From Altibacter sp. HG106 (GTDB lineage Bacteria; Bacteroidota; Bacteroidia; Flavobacteriales; Flavobacteriaceae): DNA of 64,000 nucleotides. The notes beneath the pieces were generated by a model, which worked only from the letters and a program-made list of their open reading frames with translations, searched no databases and had not been told where the DNA came from. Shown one piece after another: positions 54,499 to 62,457 of the stretch (position 1 is its first letter; each line of letters begins with the position of its first letter). A program made the translations under genes and the position numbers. The stretch spans positions 124,001-188,000 of the forward strand of contig NZ_JAQQTD010000006.1 in assembly GCF_028561755.1 (NCBI RefSeq), written 5' to 3'.

Positions 54499-54651
54499 AT
54501 GAAGCAACAGTTTTTCAAAGGCTTAGCCAAGTTAAATAAGAAACTACTGCCTAGTTTTACCAAAAAAGGAGTGGATCTGGCAAAGGCCAGCAAATGGCAA
54601 CTTGCTTTGTTTGCGTATCGAATGTGGGTGACCAAAAATGCGCTTGACTAA
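54499..54651 (+). CDS. Small basic protein (50 residues), flavobacterial family
   Basis: Reads MKQQFFKGLAKLNKKLLPSF, then TKKGVDLAKASKWQLALFAY, then RMWVTKNALD and TAA. Highly basic, amphipathic, ending in a WVTKNALD motif that I remember as conserved in short flavobacterial proteins, some of which are labelled (probably wrongly) as SsrA-binding. It is too short to be caught by usual length cut-offs. A TACTTTTA box lies just upstream of the ATG. Function unknown. Confidence 0.65.
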   Translation: MKQQFFKGLAKLNKKLLPSFTKKGVDLAKASKWQLALFAYRMWVTKNALD

Positions 54652-54653
54652 AA

Positions 54654-55169
54654 TTAATAGGTGATCAATGAGCGCACCTCCTGCCCTTTCAGCTTATGAA
54701 TACCTTGCAAAAAAGACAATTCAATAAAAAAGTTGCACTGTACAATTTCTCCGCCTAATTTTTCTATCAATTTGCACGCAGCCTGCGCTGTTCCGCCGGT
54801 TGCTAACACATCATCATGCAGCAATACCTGATCTCCGGGGTTGATTGCATCTTCATGAATTTCCAAGGAGTCCATTCCATATTCCAAGGAATACGGCTGT
54901 TTTAAGGTATCGAACGGAAGTTTTCCGGGCTTTCGCAACGGTACAAAACCGGCGTCTAAACGCAGCGCCATAGCCGTGGCAAAGAAAAAGCCGCGTGATT
55001 CAATTCCTACCACTTTATCGATAGGCTGATCACCCACCAACGAAATAAGCTCGTTCAGGCAGGTTTCCATCGCTTCGGGATGATTGAGAAGCGGAGTGAT
55101 ATCTTTGAATACTACACCTGGCTTCGGAAAATCGGGAACATCCCGGATGAATTTTTGCAGATCGATCAT
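54654..55169 (-). CDS. apt: Adenine phosphoribosyltransferase
   Basis: 171 residues from 55169 (MIDLQKFIRDVPDFPKPGV); an upstream ATG at 55283 would run through the tRNA gene and is rejected. Motifs: PGVVFKDITPLL, VVGIESRGFFFATAMA, PLRKPGKLPF, and the PRPP-binding loop LLHDDVLATGGTAQAACKLIE. It salvages adenine to AMP. Divergent from the tRNA-Arg gene, convergent with the 50-residue gene. Confidence 0.96.
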   Translation of the reverse strand: MIDLQKFIRDVPDFPKPGVVFKDITPLLNHPEAMETCLNELISLVGDQPIDKVVGIESRGFFFATAMALRLDAGFVPLRKPGKLPFDTLKQPYSLEYGMDSLEIHEDAINPGDQVLLHDDVLATGGTAQAACKLIEKLGGEIVQCNFFIELSFLQGIHKLKGQEVRSLITY

Positions 55170-55186
55170 TTTTTTTAGAAAAGTGC

Positions 55187-55218
55187 TTGGTCTATAAAGG
55201 TAAAAAGAAATATATTTG
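55187..55218 (+). promoter_or_regulatory. Promoter of the tRNA-Arg gene
   Basis: TTG (55187-55189), 21 bases, then TATATTTG (55211-55218): both Bacteroidetes promoter elements in near-ideal spacing, 50 bases before the tRNA. Confidence 0.65.
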
Positions 55219-55268
55219 CAGCCCGAAACAAAAGCGTAGATTTTTATCATTGTTTCGGAATCACATAA

Positions 55269-55342
55269 GGCCTCGTGGCGCAACTGAATAGCGCATCTGA
55301 TTACGGCTCAGAAGGTTGCAGGTTTGAATCCTGCCGAGGTCA
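55269..55342 (+). tRNA. tRNA-Arg (anticodon ACG)
   Basis: 74 bases folding as a cloverleaf: acceptor GGCCTCG / CGAGGTC (one G-U pair), discriminator A, D arm with GGCGCAACTGAATAGCGC, anticodon stem TCTGA/TCAGA around loop TTACGGC (anticodon ACG, read as ICG), and T arm GCAGG-TTTGAATC-CCTGC. CCA is not encoded. It reads CGN arginine codons. A promoter with both boxes lies upstream and a strong terminator at 55368-55394. Confidence 0.95.
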
Positions 55343-55367
55343 CGAATAAATAGTTCAATAAGAAAAA

Positions 55368-55394
55368 ACGCCAAGCTCGCTTGAGCGTTTTTTT
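55368..55394 (+). terminator. Terminator of tRNA-Arg
   Basis: ACGC-CAAGC-TC-GCTTG-(A)-GCGT, a 9-bp stem with one bulge, followed by a T7 run. Its right half is repeated at 55776. Confidence 0.82.
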
Positions 55395-55660
55395 GTTTGG
55401 GCTATTTTCAAAGCGGAGCTTTGTCCGGAAGTGAGTGAAACGAACACTCCTGCCGAGGTCACGACACTCAAGAAACCACGTCCCTAAGGGTGTGGTTCTT
55501 TATTTTATGAAAAAGCGGAGCGAAGACTCAACGCTTTGGAATGAAATGAAGAACTAGGGCGATAGCCCGTGGTTTCTTATTTGCAATAATGCGCTCAAAG
55601 AATGCCAAGCACTCCTGCCGAGCCTGCCTGCCGGCAAAGGCAGGGTCACGAATAAATCGA

Positions 55661-55691
55661 AAGCAAGCTAAAACAAATAGCTTGCTTTTTT
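55661..55691 (+). terminator. Terminator-like hairpin inside the tRNA-tail array
   Basis: AAGCAAGCTA (55661-55670) / TAGCTTGCTT (55678-55687) with 7-base loop and T6 tract. It follows the third tRNA-tail copy, although no tRNA body precedes that copy. Confidence 0.75.
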
Positions 55692-55900
55692 GTCTTAGTG
55701 CAGTTTTGATTTTCAGCGCGTAGCGCTAAGGATCATGAGCGACAGCGAGTAATCCTTCTTACCATACGTACCTTTAAGCTCGCTTGAGCGTTTTTTTGTT
55801 TGGGCTATTTTCAAAGCGGAGCTTTGTCAGGAAGTGAGTGAAACGATCACTCCCGCCAAGCCGGCCTCCCGGCAAAGGCAGGGTCACTACACTCAAAAAA

Positions 55901-56122
55901 CTAGTCACAGCTTCCCTGCGTCCATGTGGTGACACCACTTTTTCGGGCATGACATTCATTGCTATACGTAACCTGATTACACCCACAAACCGGAGCGTAT
56001 TCGTAGGTGCAATAGCCTTCTTTTTCAATTTTTGATTCGTCAATACAAGTGGCTTCCGGAGTACTACCACAACTCCATCCTACCAGAAAGATTCCGATTA
56101 CAACCATTATTTTACTGTACAT
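55901..56122 (-). CDS. Kazal-type protease inhibitor lipoprotein
   Basis: 73 residues. Lipobox FLVGWSC (acylated Cys18), then one Kazal domain with the canonical order of cysteines: CTYEYAPVCGCNQVTYSNEC ... GSC (CxxxxxPVCG...TYxNxC). Such domains inhibit serine proteases; here it would be anchored in the outer membrane. The six-cysteine set is complete if Cys30 is counted. It lies directly beside the tRNA-tail array and is divergent from the rhodanese gene. Confidence 0.85.
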   Translation of the reverse strand: MYSKIMVVIGIFLVGWSCGSTPEATCIDESKIEKEGYCTYEYAPVCGCNQVTYSNECHARKSGVTTWTQGSCD

Positions 56123-56214
56123 AGATGTTGATTTTAGGAAAGGTAGCTATTTTTAGGCGATGTCTTTAGAACTAGCGGTACTTTCTGGCACCACCTAGAG
56201 AAGATCAATTTACG

Positions 56215-56222
56215 TATCTTTA
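56215..56222 (+). promoter_or_regulatory. Probable -7 box of the rhodanese gene
   Basis: TATCTTTA (TAnnTTTA type), 18 bases before the ATG at 56241. Confidence 0.45.
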
Positions 56223-56240
56223 TGCCTTAAATGAATCATC

Positions 56241-56612
56241 ATGAAATCACTTTTCTTTACATGTTTGGTTGCAATCACCGTGATCACTGCTTGTGCTCAG
56301 GAAACCAAAAACACAACCATACTTTCAAAGTCTGAGTTCCAAACAGAAATCAGCGATAAGGATGTGACGCTCATCGATGTTCGTACTGCGGAAGAATTTG
56401 AAGCCGGTCATATTGATGGAGCACAAAATATAGACTTTTTTCAAGAGCAAGCATTTCAGAAAAAATTCAGTGCTTTTGACAAGGATCAACCCATCTATAT
56501 CTATTGTCGTTCCGGAAACCGAAGCGGACAAGCGAGTGAACGCCTTGAAGCCATGGGCTTCACCAAAATTTACGACCTCAAAGGCGGATATCTTGGGTGG
56601 GTAGCCAACTAA
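56241..56612 (+). CDS. Rhodanese-domain lipoprotein
   Basis: 123 residues with lipobox TVITAC (acylated Cys18). A single rhodanese domain: VTLIDVRTAEEFEAGHIDGAQNID and the active-site loop IYIYCRSGNRSGQAS (Cys nucleophile), then MGFTKIYDLKGGYLGW. It probably transfers sulfane sulfur in the periplasm. The following methyltransferase gene starts 3 bases later, so both are co-transcribed. Confidence 0.92.
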   Translation: MKSLFFTCLVAITVITACAQETKNTTILSKSEFQTEISDKDVTLIDVRTAEEFEAGHIDGAQNIDFFQEQAFQKKFSAFDKDQPIYIYCRSGNRSGQASERLEAMGFTKIYDLKGGYLGWVAN

Positions 56613-56615
56613 GCA

Positions 56616-57206
56616 ATGGACCTCTCTGAGTCGTATTGGGAAGATCGCTATCTAGAAGGTAGCACCCGCTGGGACCTTGGCGCCATATCGCCACCTATAA
56701 AGGCGTATATAGACCAACTTGAAGACCGCTCCATTTCGATTCTTATTCCAGGTGCGGGATTTGGACATGAAGCTGAATATCTACATCATCAAGGCTTTTC
56801 AAATGTGACCGTGGTGGACGTTTCCGAAACAGCCCTTACACAGTTTCAGATGCGAGTACCCTCCTTTCCGAAGTCACATATCCTGAAGACAGATTTTTTC
56901 AAGCTCAACACATCCTACGACCTCATCCTCGAACAAACCTTTTTCTGTGCATTACCGCCAAGCCAACGTTTGGCCTATGTCAAAAAAACGCATGAACTTC
57001 TAAACAACAAGGGTAAATTGGTAGGATTGCTATTTAACTTTCCGTTGACAGCAGACGGGCCACCTTTTGGCGGGAGTCGCGCCGAATATGCCGCTCTCTT
57101 TGGCGCGTATTATGAATTAAAGGTCTTGGCATCCGCGTACAACTCAATTCCACCTCGACAAGGAAATGAACTTTTTATTCGGTTTGCCAAAAAACCAAAG
57201 GTGTAG
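56616..57206 (+). CDS. Thiopurine S-methyltransferase-like SAM methyltransferase
   Basis: 196 residues. N-terminal YWEDRYLEGSTRWDLG (the W...RW.. motif of the TPMT family), SAM-binding site ILIPGAGFGHEAEYLHHQGF, VVDVSETAL and LILEQTFFCALPPSQR, the last being typical for bacterial thiol/halide methyltransferases. It likely methylates sulfur, selenium or tellurium nucleophiles. Co-transcription with the rhodanese suggests a shared sulfur-related task (inference). Confidence 0.88.
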   Translation: MDLSESYWEDRYLEGSTRWDLGAISPPIKAYIDQLEDRSISILIPGAGFGHEAEYLHHQGFSNVTVVDVSETALTQFQMRVPSFPKSHILKTDFFKLNTSYDLILEQTFFCALPPSQRLAYVKKTHELLNNKGKLVGLLFNFPLTADGPPFGGSRAEYAALFGAYYELKVLASAYNSIPPRQGNELFIRFAKKPKV

Positions 57207-57213
57207 CAAAAAA

Positions 57214-57238
57214 GAAAGTCCGCTTCGAGCGGACTTTC
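57214..57238 (-). terminator. Terminator of the M57 peptidase gene
   Basis: GAAAGTCCGCT / AGCGGACTTTC, perfect 11-bp stem around TCG; on the minus strand followed by TTTTTTGC. It lies 27 bases after the M57 stop; without a T tract on the plus side it is probably one-way. Confidence 0.85.
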
Positions 57239-57265
57239 ACATTGATGGTTAGATGGGTTACGTCA

Positions 57266-58129
57266 TCAATACATATTGTTCAATGCCGTGATGTCGTTCG
57301 AATTAAATTCACCGCTCGCACCCGAGCTGAAGCAGGCAAGCATGATCGAACTAGAATCGTATCCTGTAGGAGTACCGTTTACATGAACCGCACCTACCGA
57401 ACCGGAACCTTCGTTTACGTTTTGACCGCAACTCTGACGGCTAAACCAGTCGGTGTGACGAAATCCAACCGAGTGACCGATTTCATGCGTAATTACGTGC
57501 TCATTCACATTGGTAGAATAGCCATCTAAGTTATAGATCTGAACGAATTTGTACGGCAAACCATTGCTAGGAAACCCAGCACTACCACCGGCTCCTCCCG
57601 GATTGTTAATGGAATTGTCGTACACTACCATGTCTTTACTTTGGTAATTAGTACCAAAGGTTAGGGTGAAGCTAATACTCACCCCGTTAAGACGGTTGTA
57701 ATTATTTACCGCCCATTGCAACGCCGTACGTGCTTTACTGGAGAGCGCCTGACTCCCACCGGTGTACCCGATGATCGAAATATTGCGTCCCTGACTTACT
57801 AAATTGAAGGTGCGGTACTGACGTTCATCAGTAGCATCCGCTAGTTGTTTTCCAAAATCTAGGATCTGGTCTTCAGTAAGCACCACATCTTCTTCAACAA
57901 AAATGCGTTCTTCTGTGGTTCCATCAGGAAAGTGAAACGTACCATAACGAACAAAGTTCGTGTTCATTTCCATCTTGTCTAATACATCCACCAGGTGTTG
58001 TGGAACTTCTTTGGTAAGATTGGCAGTAGGGTTTGTTTCGTTGGGTTGTGTCTCTTCATCTTTAGAACATGAAACCAACACGAGGCTGAGCGCCAGAGCG
58101 CCTAAAAGCCCAAATTTTAAATTCTTCAT
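57266..58129 (-). CDS. M57-type (dual-action HEIGH) metallopeptidase lipoprotein
   Basis: 287 residues. Lipobox LVLVSC (acylated Cys21); a pro-region to ~130; then the catalytic part with zinc motif VITHEIGHSVGFRHTDW (HEIGHxxGxxH, metzincin-like) and a downstream SSSIMLACFSSG methionine turn. Cysteines near RQSCGQN and IMLACF may form a disulfide. It belongs to the Bacteroidetes family often annotated as dual-action HEIGH metallopeptidase. Substrate unknown. Single-gene unit with a terminator at 57214-57238. Confidence 0.9.
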   Translation of the reverse strand: MKNLKFGLLGALALSLVLVSCSKDEETQPNETNPTANLTKEVPQHLVDVLDKMEMNTNFVRYGTFHFPDGTTEERIFVEEDVVLTEDQILDFGKQLADATDERQYRTFNLVSQGRNISIIGYTGGSQALSSKARTALQWAVNNYNRLNGVSISFTLTFGTNYQSKDMVVYDNSINNPGGAGGSAGFPSNGLPYKFVQIYNLDGYSTNVNEHVITHEIGHSVGFRHTDWFSRQSCGQNVNEGSGSVGAVHVNGTPTGYDSSSIMLACFSSGASGEFNSNDITALNNMY

Positions 58130-58281
58130 AAATAATAGAATTAATGATTAGTGATTAATTTTCTGTGGGGATATTCCTTCTAAAGATATGTATTTCTTAA
58201 AATAATCACAATAAAATTCACATTCATCTAAAATATTTAACATTTTAGTGCGAATCAATGAAGAATCTATAATTTAGTAAT

Positions 58282-58557
58282 TTATTGAATTTCAGCCGTT
58301 AAACCTGCATCTAATAACATACTGCAGCGCGGCTCTAAGTCTTCGTAGGGGCCGGTTTTTACCGTACACTTTCCTTTGAAATGAACAATAATAGAACATT
58401 GTTCGGCTTGCTCGGGAGTGTGATCGCAAGCCATAATCAAGGTGTTGATAACGTAATCAAAGGTATTCACATCATCATTGAACAATACGATCTGATTTTC
58501 GGTCGCTTCTTGTTCCAAGACCTCCAGATCTTCCTGGTATTTTTCTCGGGTACTCAT
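58282..58557 (-). CDS. clpS: ATP-dependent Clp protease adaptor ClpS
   Basis: 91 residues from 58557 (MSTREKYQEDLEVL); an upstream ATG at 58593 overlaps prmA and adds doubtful sequence. Contains the N-degron pocket motif IVLFNDDVNTFDYVINTL and the conserved HFKGKCTVKTGPYEDLEPRC. It hands N-end-rule substrates to ClpAP. It is the last gene of a six-gene minus-strand operon, 8 bases after prmA. Confidence 0.93.
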   Translation of the reverse strand: MSTREKYQEDLEVLEQEATENQIVLFNDDVNTFDYVINTLIMACDHTPEQAEQCSIIVHFKGKCTVKTGPYEDLEPRCSMLLDAGLTAEIQ

Positions 58558-58565
58558 AACATCCT

Positions 58566-59399
58566 CTAAAGTACAAATTTTGCTGCAATCCATTGGTTCT
58601 TTTCTTTATTTCCAACGAATTGAAATCCCAATTTATTGCAAGCAGATTGTAAGATTGGCAAGTCTTCAGCGTAAAAGCCACTAAGGTATAATTCTCCCGG
58701 ACTTCGCAGTGATTGTTTATACTTCGGAAGGTCTTCTAGTAGGATATTTCGATTGATATTAGCGATGACCACATCGTAGGTAGGACTGTTGGGCAGCACG
58801 CTAGCATCCCCGAGAGAGACCGAAAGATCACATTGGTTTCGCGTCGCGTTTTCGAGGCTATTTTCAACACACCAGGAATCAATATCAATAGCGGAAACCT
58901 CTTTAGCGCCCCGCATAGAGGCTAGAATTCCAAGCACCGCCGTACCACATCCCATATCCAGGACCTTTTTTACGTTCCAATCGTTCTCCAGAATGTATTC
59001 GAGCATCATAAAGGTTGTTTCGTGATGTCCCGTACCGAATGACATTTTAGGTTCGATTATGATTTCATACGGCACCTTTTTGGATTCGTGAAAGGGTGCT
59101 CGCACTCTACACTGATCTCCCACTTCTATGGGATGAAAATTTCGCTCCCATTCCGAATTCCAATTGACCTGCTCGATCTCCCGAAAGGTAAAGGAGATGG
59201 CCGCGATATCCGATTCAAAAACCTGTAGCTTTTTTACCAGATGGGGGTCTATCGCTTCCTTCTGAACATAGGCTTGCACCCCGGTATCCGTTTCCACAAA
59301 ACTTTCAAACCCTAATACGCCCAATTGCGCAATAAGAATATCGGTTCCCGGTTGGGTAGGTTCCACCGTAAAATGGTATTCAAGATAGATCGGTGTCAC
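58566..59399 (-). CDS. prmA: Ribosomal protein L11 methyltransferase
   Basis: 277 residues. N-terminal substrate-recognition domain, then EPKMSFGTGHHETTFMMLEYI, the SAM site VLDMGCGTAVLGILASMRGAKEVSAIDID and the catalytic region DVVIANINRNILLEDLP (N-I-N/P-like motif). It trimethylates L11. It directly abuts tpiA (stop and start adjacent). Confidence 0.95.
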   Translation of the reverse strand: MTPIYLEYHFTVEPTQPGTDILIAQLGVLGFESFVETDTGVQAYVQKEAIDPHLVKKLQVFESDIAAISFTFREIEQVNWNSEWERNFHPIEVGDQCRVRAPFHESKKVPYEIIIEPKMSFGTGHHETTFMMLEYILENDWNVKKVLDMGCGTAVLGILASMRGAKEVSAIDIDSWCVENSLENATRNQCDLSVSLGDASVLPNSPTYDVVIANINRNILLEDLPKYKQSLRSPGELYLSGFYAEDLPILQSACNKLGFQFVGNKEKNQWIAAKFVL

Positions 59400-60149
59400 T
59401 TAGAAGGAGTTGACAATTTCCATAAAGCTATCGACCGCCAAGGAGGCACCTCCAATAAGTCCGCCATCTACATCTTTTTTTCCGAAGATCTCAGTCGCAT
59501 TGTTTGGCTTTACGCTTCCTCCGTATAAAATGGAAACTTCATCCGCAATCTTTTGGGACGCGGCAGCGGCAATTTCTTTTCGAATAAAGGCGTGCATCTC
59601 TTGCGCTTGCTCTGGCGAGGCCGTTTCTCCCGTACCAATCGCCCAAACGGGCTCGTAAGCCAAGATCACCTGTTTCCAACTGTGGTCTGAAATATGGAAT
59701 AAAGAATCTTCTAATTGTTTTTTCACAACATCGAAGTGAGCATCCGACTTCCGGTCGTTTAGTTCTTCTCCAAAACAAAAGATGATGGTCATGTCTTCTT
59801 CTATGGCAGCATTTACTTTTTCGGCCAATGTATCATGGTCTTCGTTGAAATACGCCCGTCGTTCGCTATGCCCAATGATTACAGTATTGATACCAACGCT
59901 CTTCAGCATTTTAGCCGACACCTCGCCGGTAAAAGCGCCGTTGGCTGCCTGATGCATATTTTGCGCCACGGTAGTGACCGGATGGTCTCGAAGCGACTTA
60001 TAGGTGTGGTGTAACTGTGTGAACGAAGGTGCGATCATCACCGTCACCTCTTCCGGAAATACTTGCTCTTTTAAGCCCACTAAGAAACTCTCGGTTTCCG
60101 CCAGATCGTGATTCATTTTCCAATTTCCGGCAACAATTTGTTTTCTCAT
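59400..60149 (-). CDS. tpiA: Triosephosphate isomerase
   Basis: 249 residues. GNWKMNHDLAE at the N-terminus (catalytic Asn/Lys), TVIIGHSERRAYF with the catalytic His, ILAYEPVWAIGTGETASPEQAQ with the catalytic Glu and loop 6, and YGGSVKPNNATEI ... GGLIGGASL at the end. Glycolysis/gluconeogenesis. Lies 10 bases after the ABC permease gene in a tight operon. Confidence 0.97.
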   Translation of the reverse strand: MRKQIVAGNWKMNHDLAETESFLVGLKEQVFPEEVTVMIAPSFTQLHHTYKSLRDHPVTTVAQNMHQAANGAFTGEVSAKMLKSVGINTVIIGHSERRAYFNEDHDTLAEKVNAAIEEDMTIIFCFGEELNDRKSDAHFDVVKKQLEDSLFHISDHSWKQVILAYEPVWAIGTGETASPEQAQEMHAFIRKEIAAAASQKIADEVSILYGGSVKPNNATEIFGKKDVDGGLIGGASLAVDSFMEIVNSF

Positions 60150-60159
60150 AACTGTAGTG

Positions 60160-61233
60160 TTAAGTTCTAATTTTTGGATCTAACCATCCGTAAAGAATAT
60201 CTACAAAAATATTAATTAGGATGAATAAGGTGGCTATAACCAGCACTGCCCCCATGATAATAGGGAGATCTAGTGTATTCAAAGCATCTACGATCTCCTT
60301 TCCCAAGCCGTTCCAACCAAAGATATATTCTACAAATACGGCTCCGGCTAACATCGAGGCAAACCAGCCCGAAACTGCCGTCACCACCGGATTTAATGCA
60401 TTTTTTAGCGCATGCCGCTTCAAGACCTGATAGAAGGAGAGTCCTTTTGCCTTTGCCGTTCGGATATAATCCTGACTCAATACTTCTAGCAATGAATTTC
60501 GCATCAACTGACTAACCACGGCAAGCGGTCGAATACCCAGGACAATCGCAGGCAAGATGAGGTTCTTCCATTGTATATAAGTGCCTTCTCCAAAATCATC
60601 CACAGCGTACAGGCTGCCGGTCATGTTCAAATGGGTGTATTCATGCAATAAAAACCCAAAGATCCAAGCAAAAATGATGGCGCTAAAGAACGAAGGAACA
60701 CTCATTCCCAAGGTACTTACCAATTGGATAAGTTGATCGGGCCAGCGGTCTTTATAGATCACCGAAATGATTCCGAAACCAATGCCTAAAACGATGGCGA
60801 TCACTATGGCCGAAACTGCTAAAATAAAGGTGTTAGGTAGGGTTTCGGCAATGACTGCCGTTACCTTTTTTCCGTTTTTCTGAAAGGATTCGCGTAAATA
60901 AGGAGCTTTCAGGACCACAGTGGTCGTGCCCACAGTAAACAACGAGGTGGCTGCGTATTTATCTTCCGAAAGATACGTATACGATGAAGGGTTGGTGCTA
61001 TGAAATGAAACCGGAGAGAGGTCATTTAAATAGTTCAAATACTGTTTGTAGATCGGTTGGTCGAACCCGTATTTCTTCTTAACAATGGCTAATTGCTCTT
61101 CGCTTTCATTTTGCCCTAGCATCATCCTCGCAGGATCTCCGGGAAGCAGTGTAAAGAGAAAAAAGATGACCGTCACCACGCCCCATAGGGTCAGTAAGGA
61201 ATAGCCTATTTTTTGAAAGACATAGCGACTCAC
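60160..61233 (-). CDS. DppB/OppB-type ABC transporter permease
   Basis: 357 residues. N-terminal membrane helix (SLLTLWGVVTVIFFLFTLLPGDPARMML), an enlarged periplasmic segment, then five helices and the EAA loop RNSLLEVLSQDYIRTAKAKGLSFYQVLKRHALKNAL. It is half of a peptide-type importer or exporter; its partner permease, ATPases and binding protein are not in this window, which is frequent in Bacteroidetes. It starts 3 bases after the BT_3928-like gene ends. Confidence 0.92.
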   Translation of the reverse strand: MSRYVFQKIGYSLLTLWGVVTVIFFLFTLLPGDPARMMLGQNESEEQLAIVKKKYGFDQPIYKQYLNYLNDLSPVSFHSTNPSSYTYLSEDKYAATSLFTVGTTTVVLKAPYLRESFQKNGKKVTAVIAETLPNTFILAVSAIVIAIVLGIGFGIISVIYKDRWPDQLIQLVSTLGMSVPSFFSAIIFAWIFGFLLHEYTHLNMTGSLYAVDDFGEGTYIQWKNLILPAIVLGIRPLAVVSQLMRNSLLEVLSQDYIRTAKAKGLSFYQVLKRHALKNALNPVVTAVSGWFASMLAGAVFVEYIFGWNGLGKEIVDALNTLDLPIIMGAVLVIATLFILINIFVDILYGWLDPKIRT

Positions 61234-61236
61234 AGA

Positions 61237-62457
61237 CTATTGATTATCAGCTTCGGTTGATATCGAGTCTTGCGCTAGACTATCCCCCTGATCAAGCGTA
61301 TCAATTTCAAGGGTCGATTGCTCTGGGATCACTTCAATAGCTGGTTTGGGCACGCCTACTTTTTCCAATTGGAGGTCTTCCACATCATTCCAGTGAAGCT
61401 TTTGTAAAATGGTTCCTTCAGACAATTCTAACACCCCTGGGTTGCTGCGAACGATGGTTTTTAAGGTGGTCATGTCGCAGAAATAGAAATCAAAGTTAAG
61501 ATCGTATTCTTCCGTCAAGGCTTCGGTTTTCTCCTGACTGCTGGCGGAAAGACCAATGACGCGATAGCCGTTTGCCAATGCTTTGTCGGTGACTTCCCGA
61601 ACAGGAATAAACCCTTCCATCTCACTATTGCTCAAACTATAGGCGATCACAACGATGAGGTTCTCTTCGTTCAAGAAACGTTCGGTGTAATCGGCTCCAT
61701 CGCGCTCCATACTAAAATCATGTATTGGTGGTTCGTACCCTTCCTGAATGTTTCGGGTTTCCACTTCCAAAAATGTTCCTTCTTGACTTGGATAATCGCC
61801 ATTGGTGGTTACCACCACTTCTTCCCCATTGACGTCGAACTTCCAATCGTACTCAAAAATAGGCTGTGGCGCTCCCTCGGGAACCGTCATTCCTTCCTGA
61901 ATGTTGGCACCAATCTTATAGGGTCTAAAGTCGACAATGGGCAAATGCATCAACACATGGTATCCTAACCAAAGACACAAGATGAGCGACACAAATACGG
62001 CGATGCTTCGTATAGATCGGGTAAAGAACGGCTGTATATAACGTCTTCCGAGGAACAAAATAAGGATTAACACAAGCAGTACAACATCTTTCCAGAAAGA
62101 TTCCCAGGGCGTAAGTTTGAGGGCATCGCCAAAACAACCACAATCGGTTACCTTATTAAAGTAAGCCGAATAGAACGTAAGGAAGGTAAAAAACACGATC
62201 ATAAGCAGCAGGCTCCACAGCGTGAATCGTTTGGCATATCCCAAAATGATCATGACCCCAAGCATCACCTCATACACCACGACAAAGATAGCAATGGCGA
62301 GGGCGTAGGGCACTAAGAACTCAAGGTTCAACACCTCGGGAGCGAAATAATCCTGAAGCTTAAATCCAAACCCCACCGGATCATTCAGTTTTATGAGTCC
62401 GCTGATAATGAATAAAATTCCGACGAATATTCTAGAAATTCCTACGAGTATTTTCAT
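61237..62457 (-). CDS. BT_3928-family membrane protein (DoxX/MauE-like)
   Basis: 406 residues. Four to five membrane helices in the first ~160 residues in a DoxX/MauE arrangement (VGILFIISGLIKLNDPVGFGFKLQDYF, TDCGCFGDAL with paired cysteines), then a long periplasmic part with a thioredoxin-like region (ENLIVVIAYSLSNSEMEGFIPVREVTDKALANGYRVIGLS), and an acidic tail. The CGCFG motif is shared with MauE-type disulfide-handling proteins. Function unknown. Its start overlaps the DUF1599 stop by 4 bases. Confidence 0.85.
   Translation of the reverse strand: MKILVGISRIFVGILFIISGLIKLNDPVGFGFKLQDYFAPEVLNLEFLVPYALAIAIFVVVYEVMLGVMIILGYAKRFTLWSLLLMIVFFTFLTFYSAYFNKVTDCGCFGDALKLTPWESFWKDVVLLVLILILFLGRRYIQPFFTRSIRSIAVFVSLILCLWLGYHVLMHLPIVDFRPYKIGANIQEGMTVPEGAPQPIFEYDWKFDVNGEEVVVTTNGDYPSQEGTFLEVETRNIQEGYEPPIHDFSMERDGADYTERFLNEENLIVVIAYSLSNSEMEGFIPVREVTDKALANGYRVIGLSASSQEKTEALTEEYDLNFDFYFCDMTTLKTIVRSNPGVLELSEGTILQKLHWNDVEDLQLEKVGVPKPAIEVIPEQSTLEIDTLDQGDSLAQDSISTEADNQ

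Larger units (their letters stand above)
55343..55900. repeat. Array of degenerate tRNA-Arg 3'-end copies and direct repeats
   Basis: No gene in 558 bases. (1) An 82-bp direct repeat, 55373-55454 and 55776-55857 (403 bases apart), differs at three positions. (2) The tRNA 3' end CCTGCCGAGGTCAC recurs at 55449-55462 and, interrupted, at 55614-55649 and about 55852-55887. (3) In the last two copies the same point, after the GAG/AAG triplet, holds a 22-bp palindromic insertion (55623-55644, 55861-55882). (4) Terminator-like hairpins follow the copies (e.g. 55661-55691, AAGCAAGCTA / TAGCTTGCTT plus T run). The pattern suggests repeated insertion or duplication at a tRNA 3' end, as at integration sites; no integrase is present. 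Confidence 0.8.

Noticed and set aside
55170-55283. N-terminal extension of apt
   Set aside because: It reads through the promoter and the 5' part of the tRNA-Arg gene on the other strand and has no family support.
55449-55887. Extra tRNA-Arg genes downstream of 55269
   Set aside because: Only the 3' T-stem/acceptor part is present; D arm and anticodon arm are missing in all later copies.
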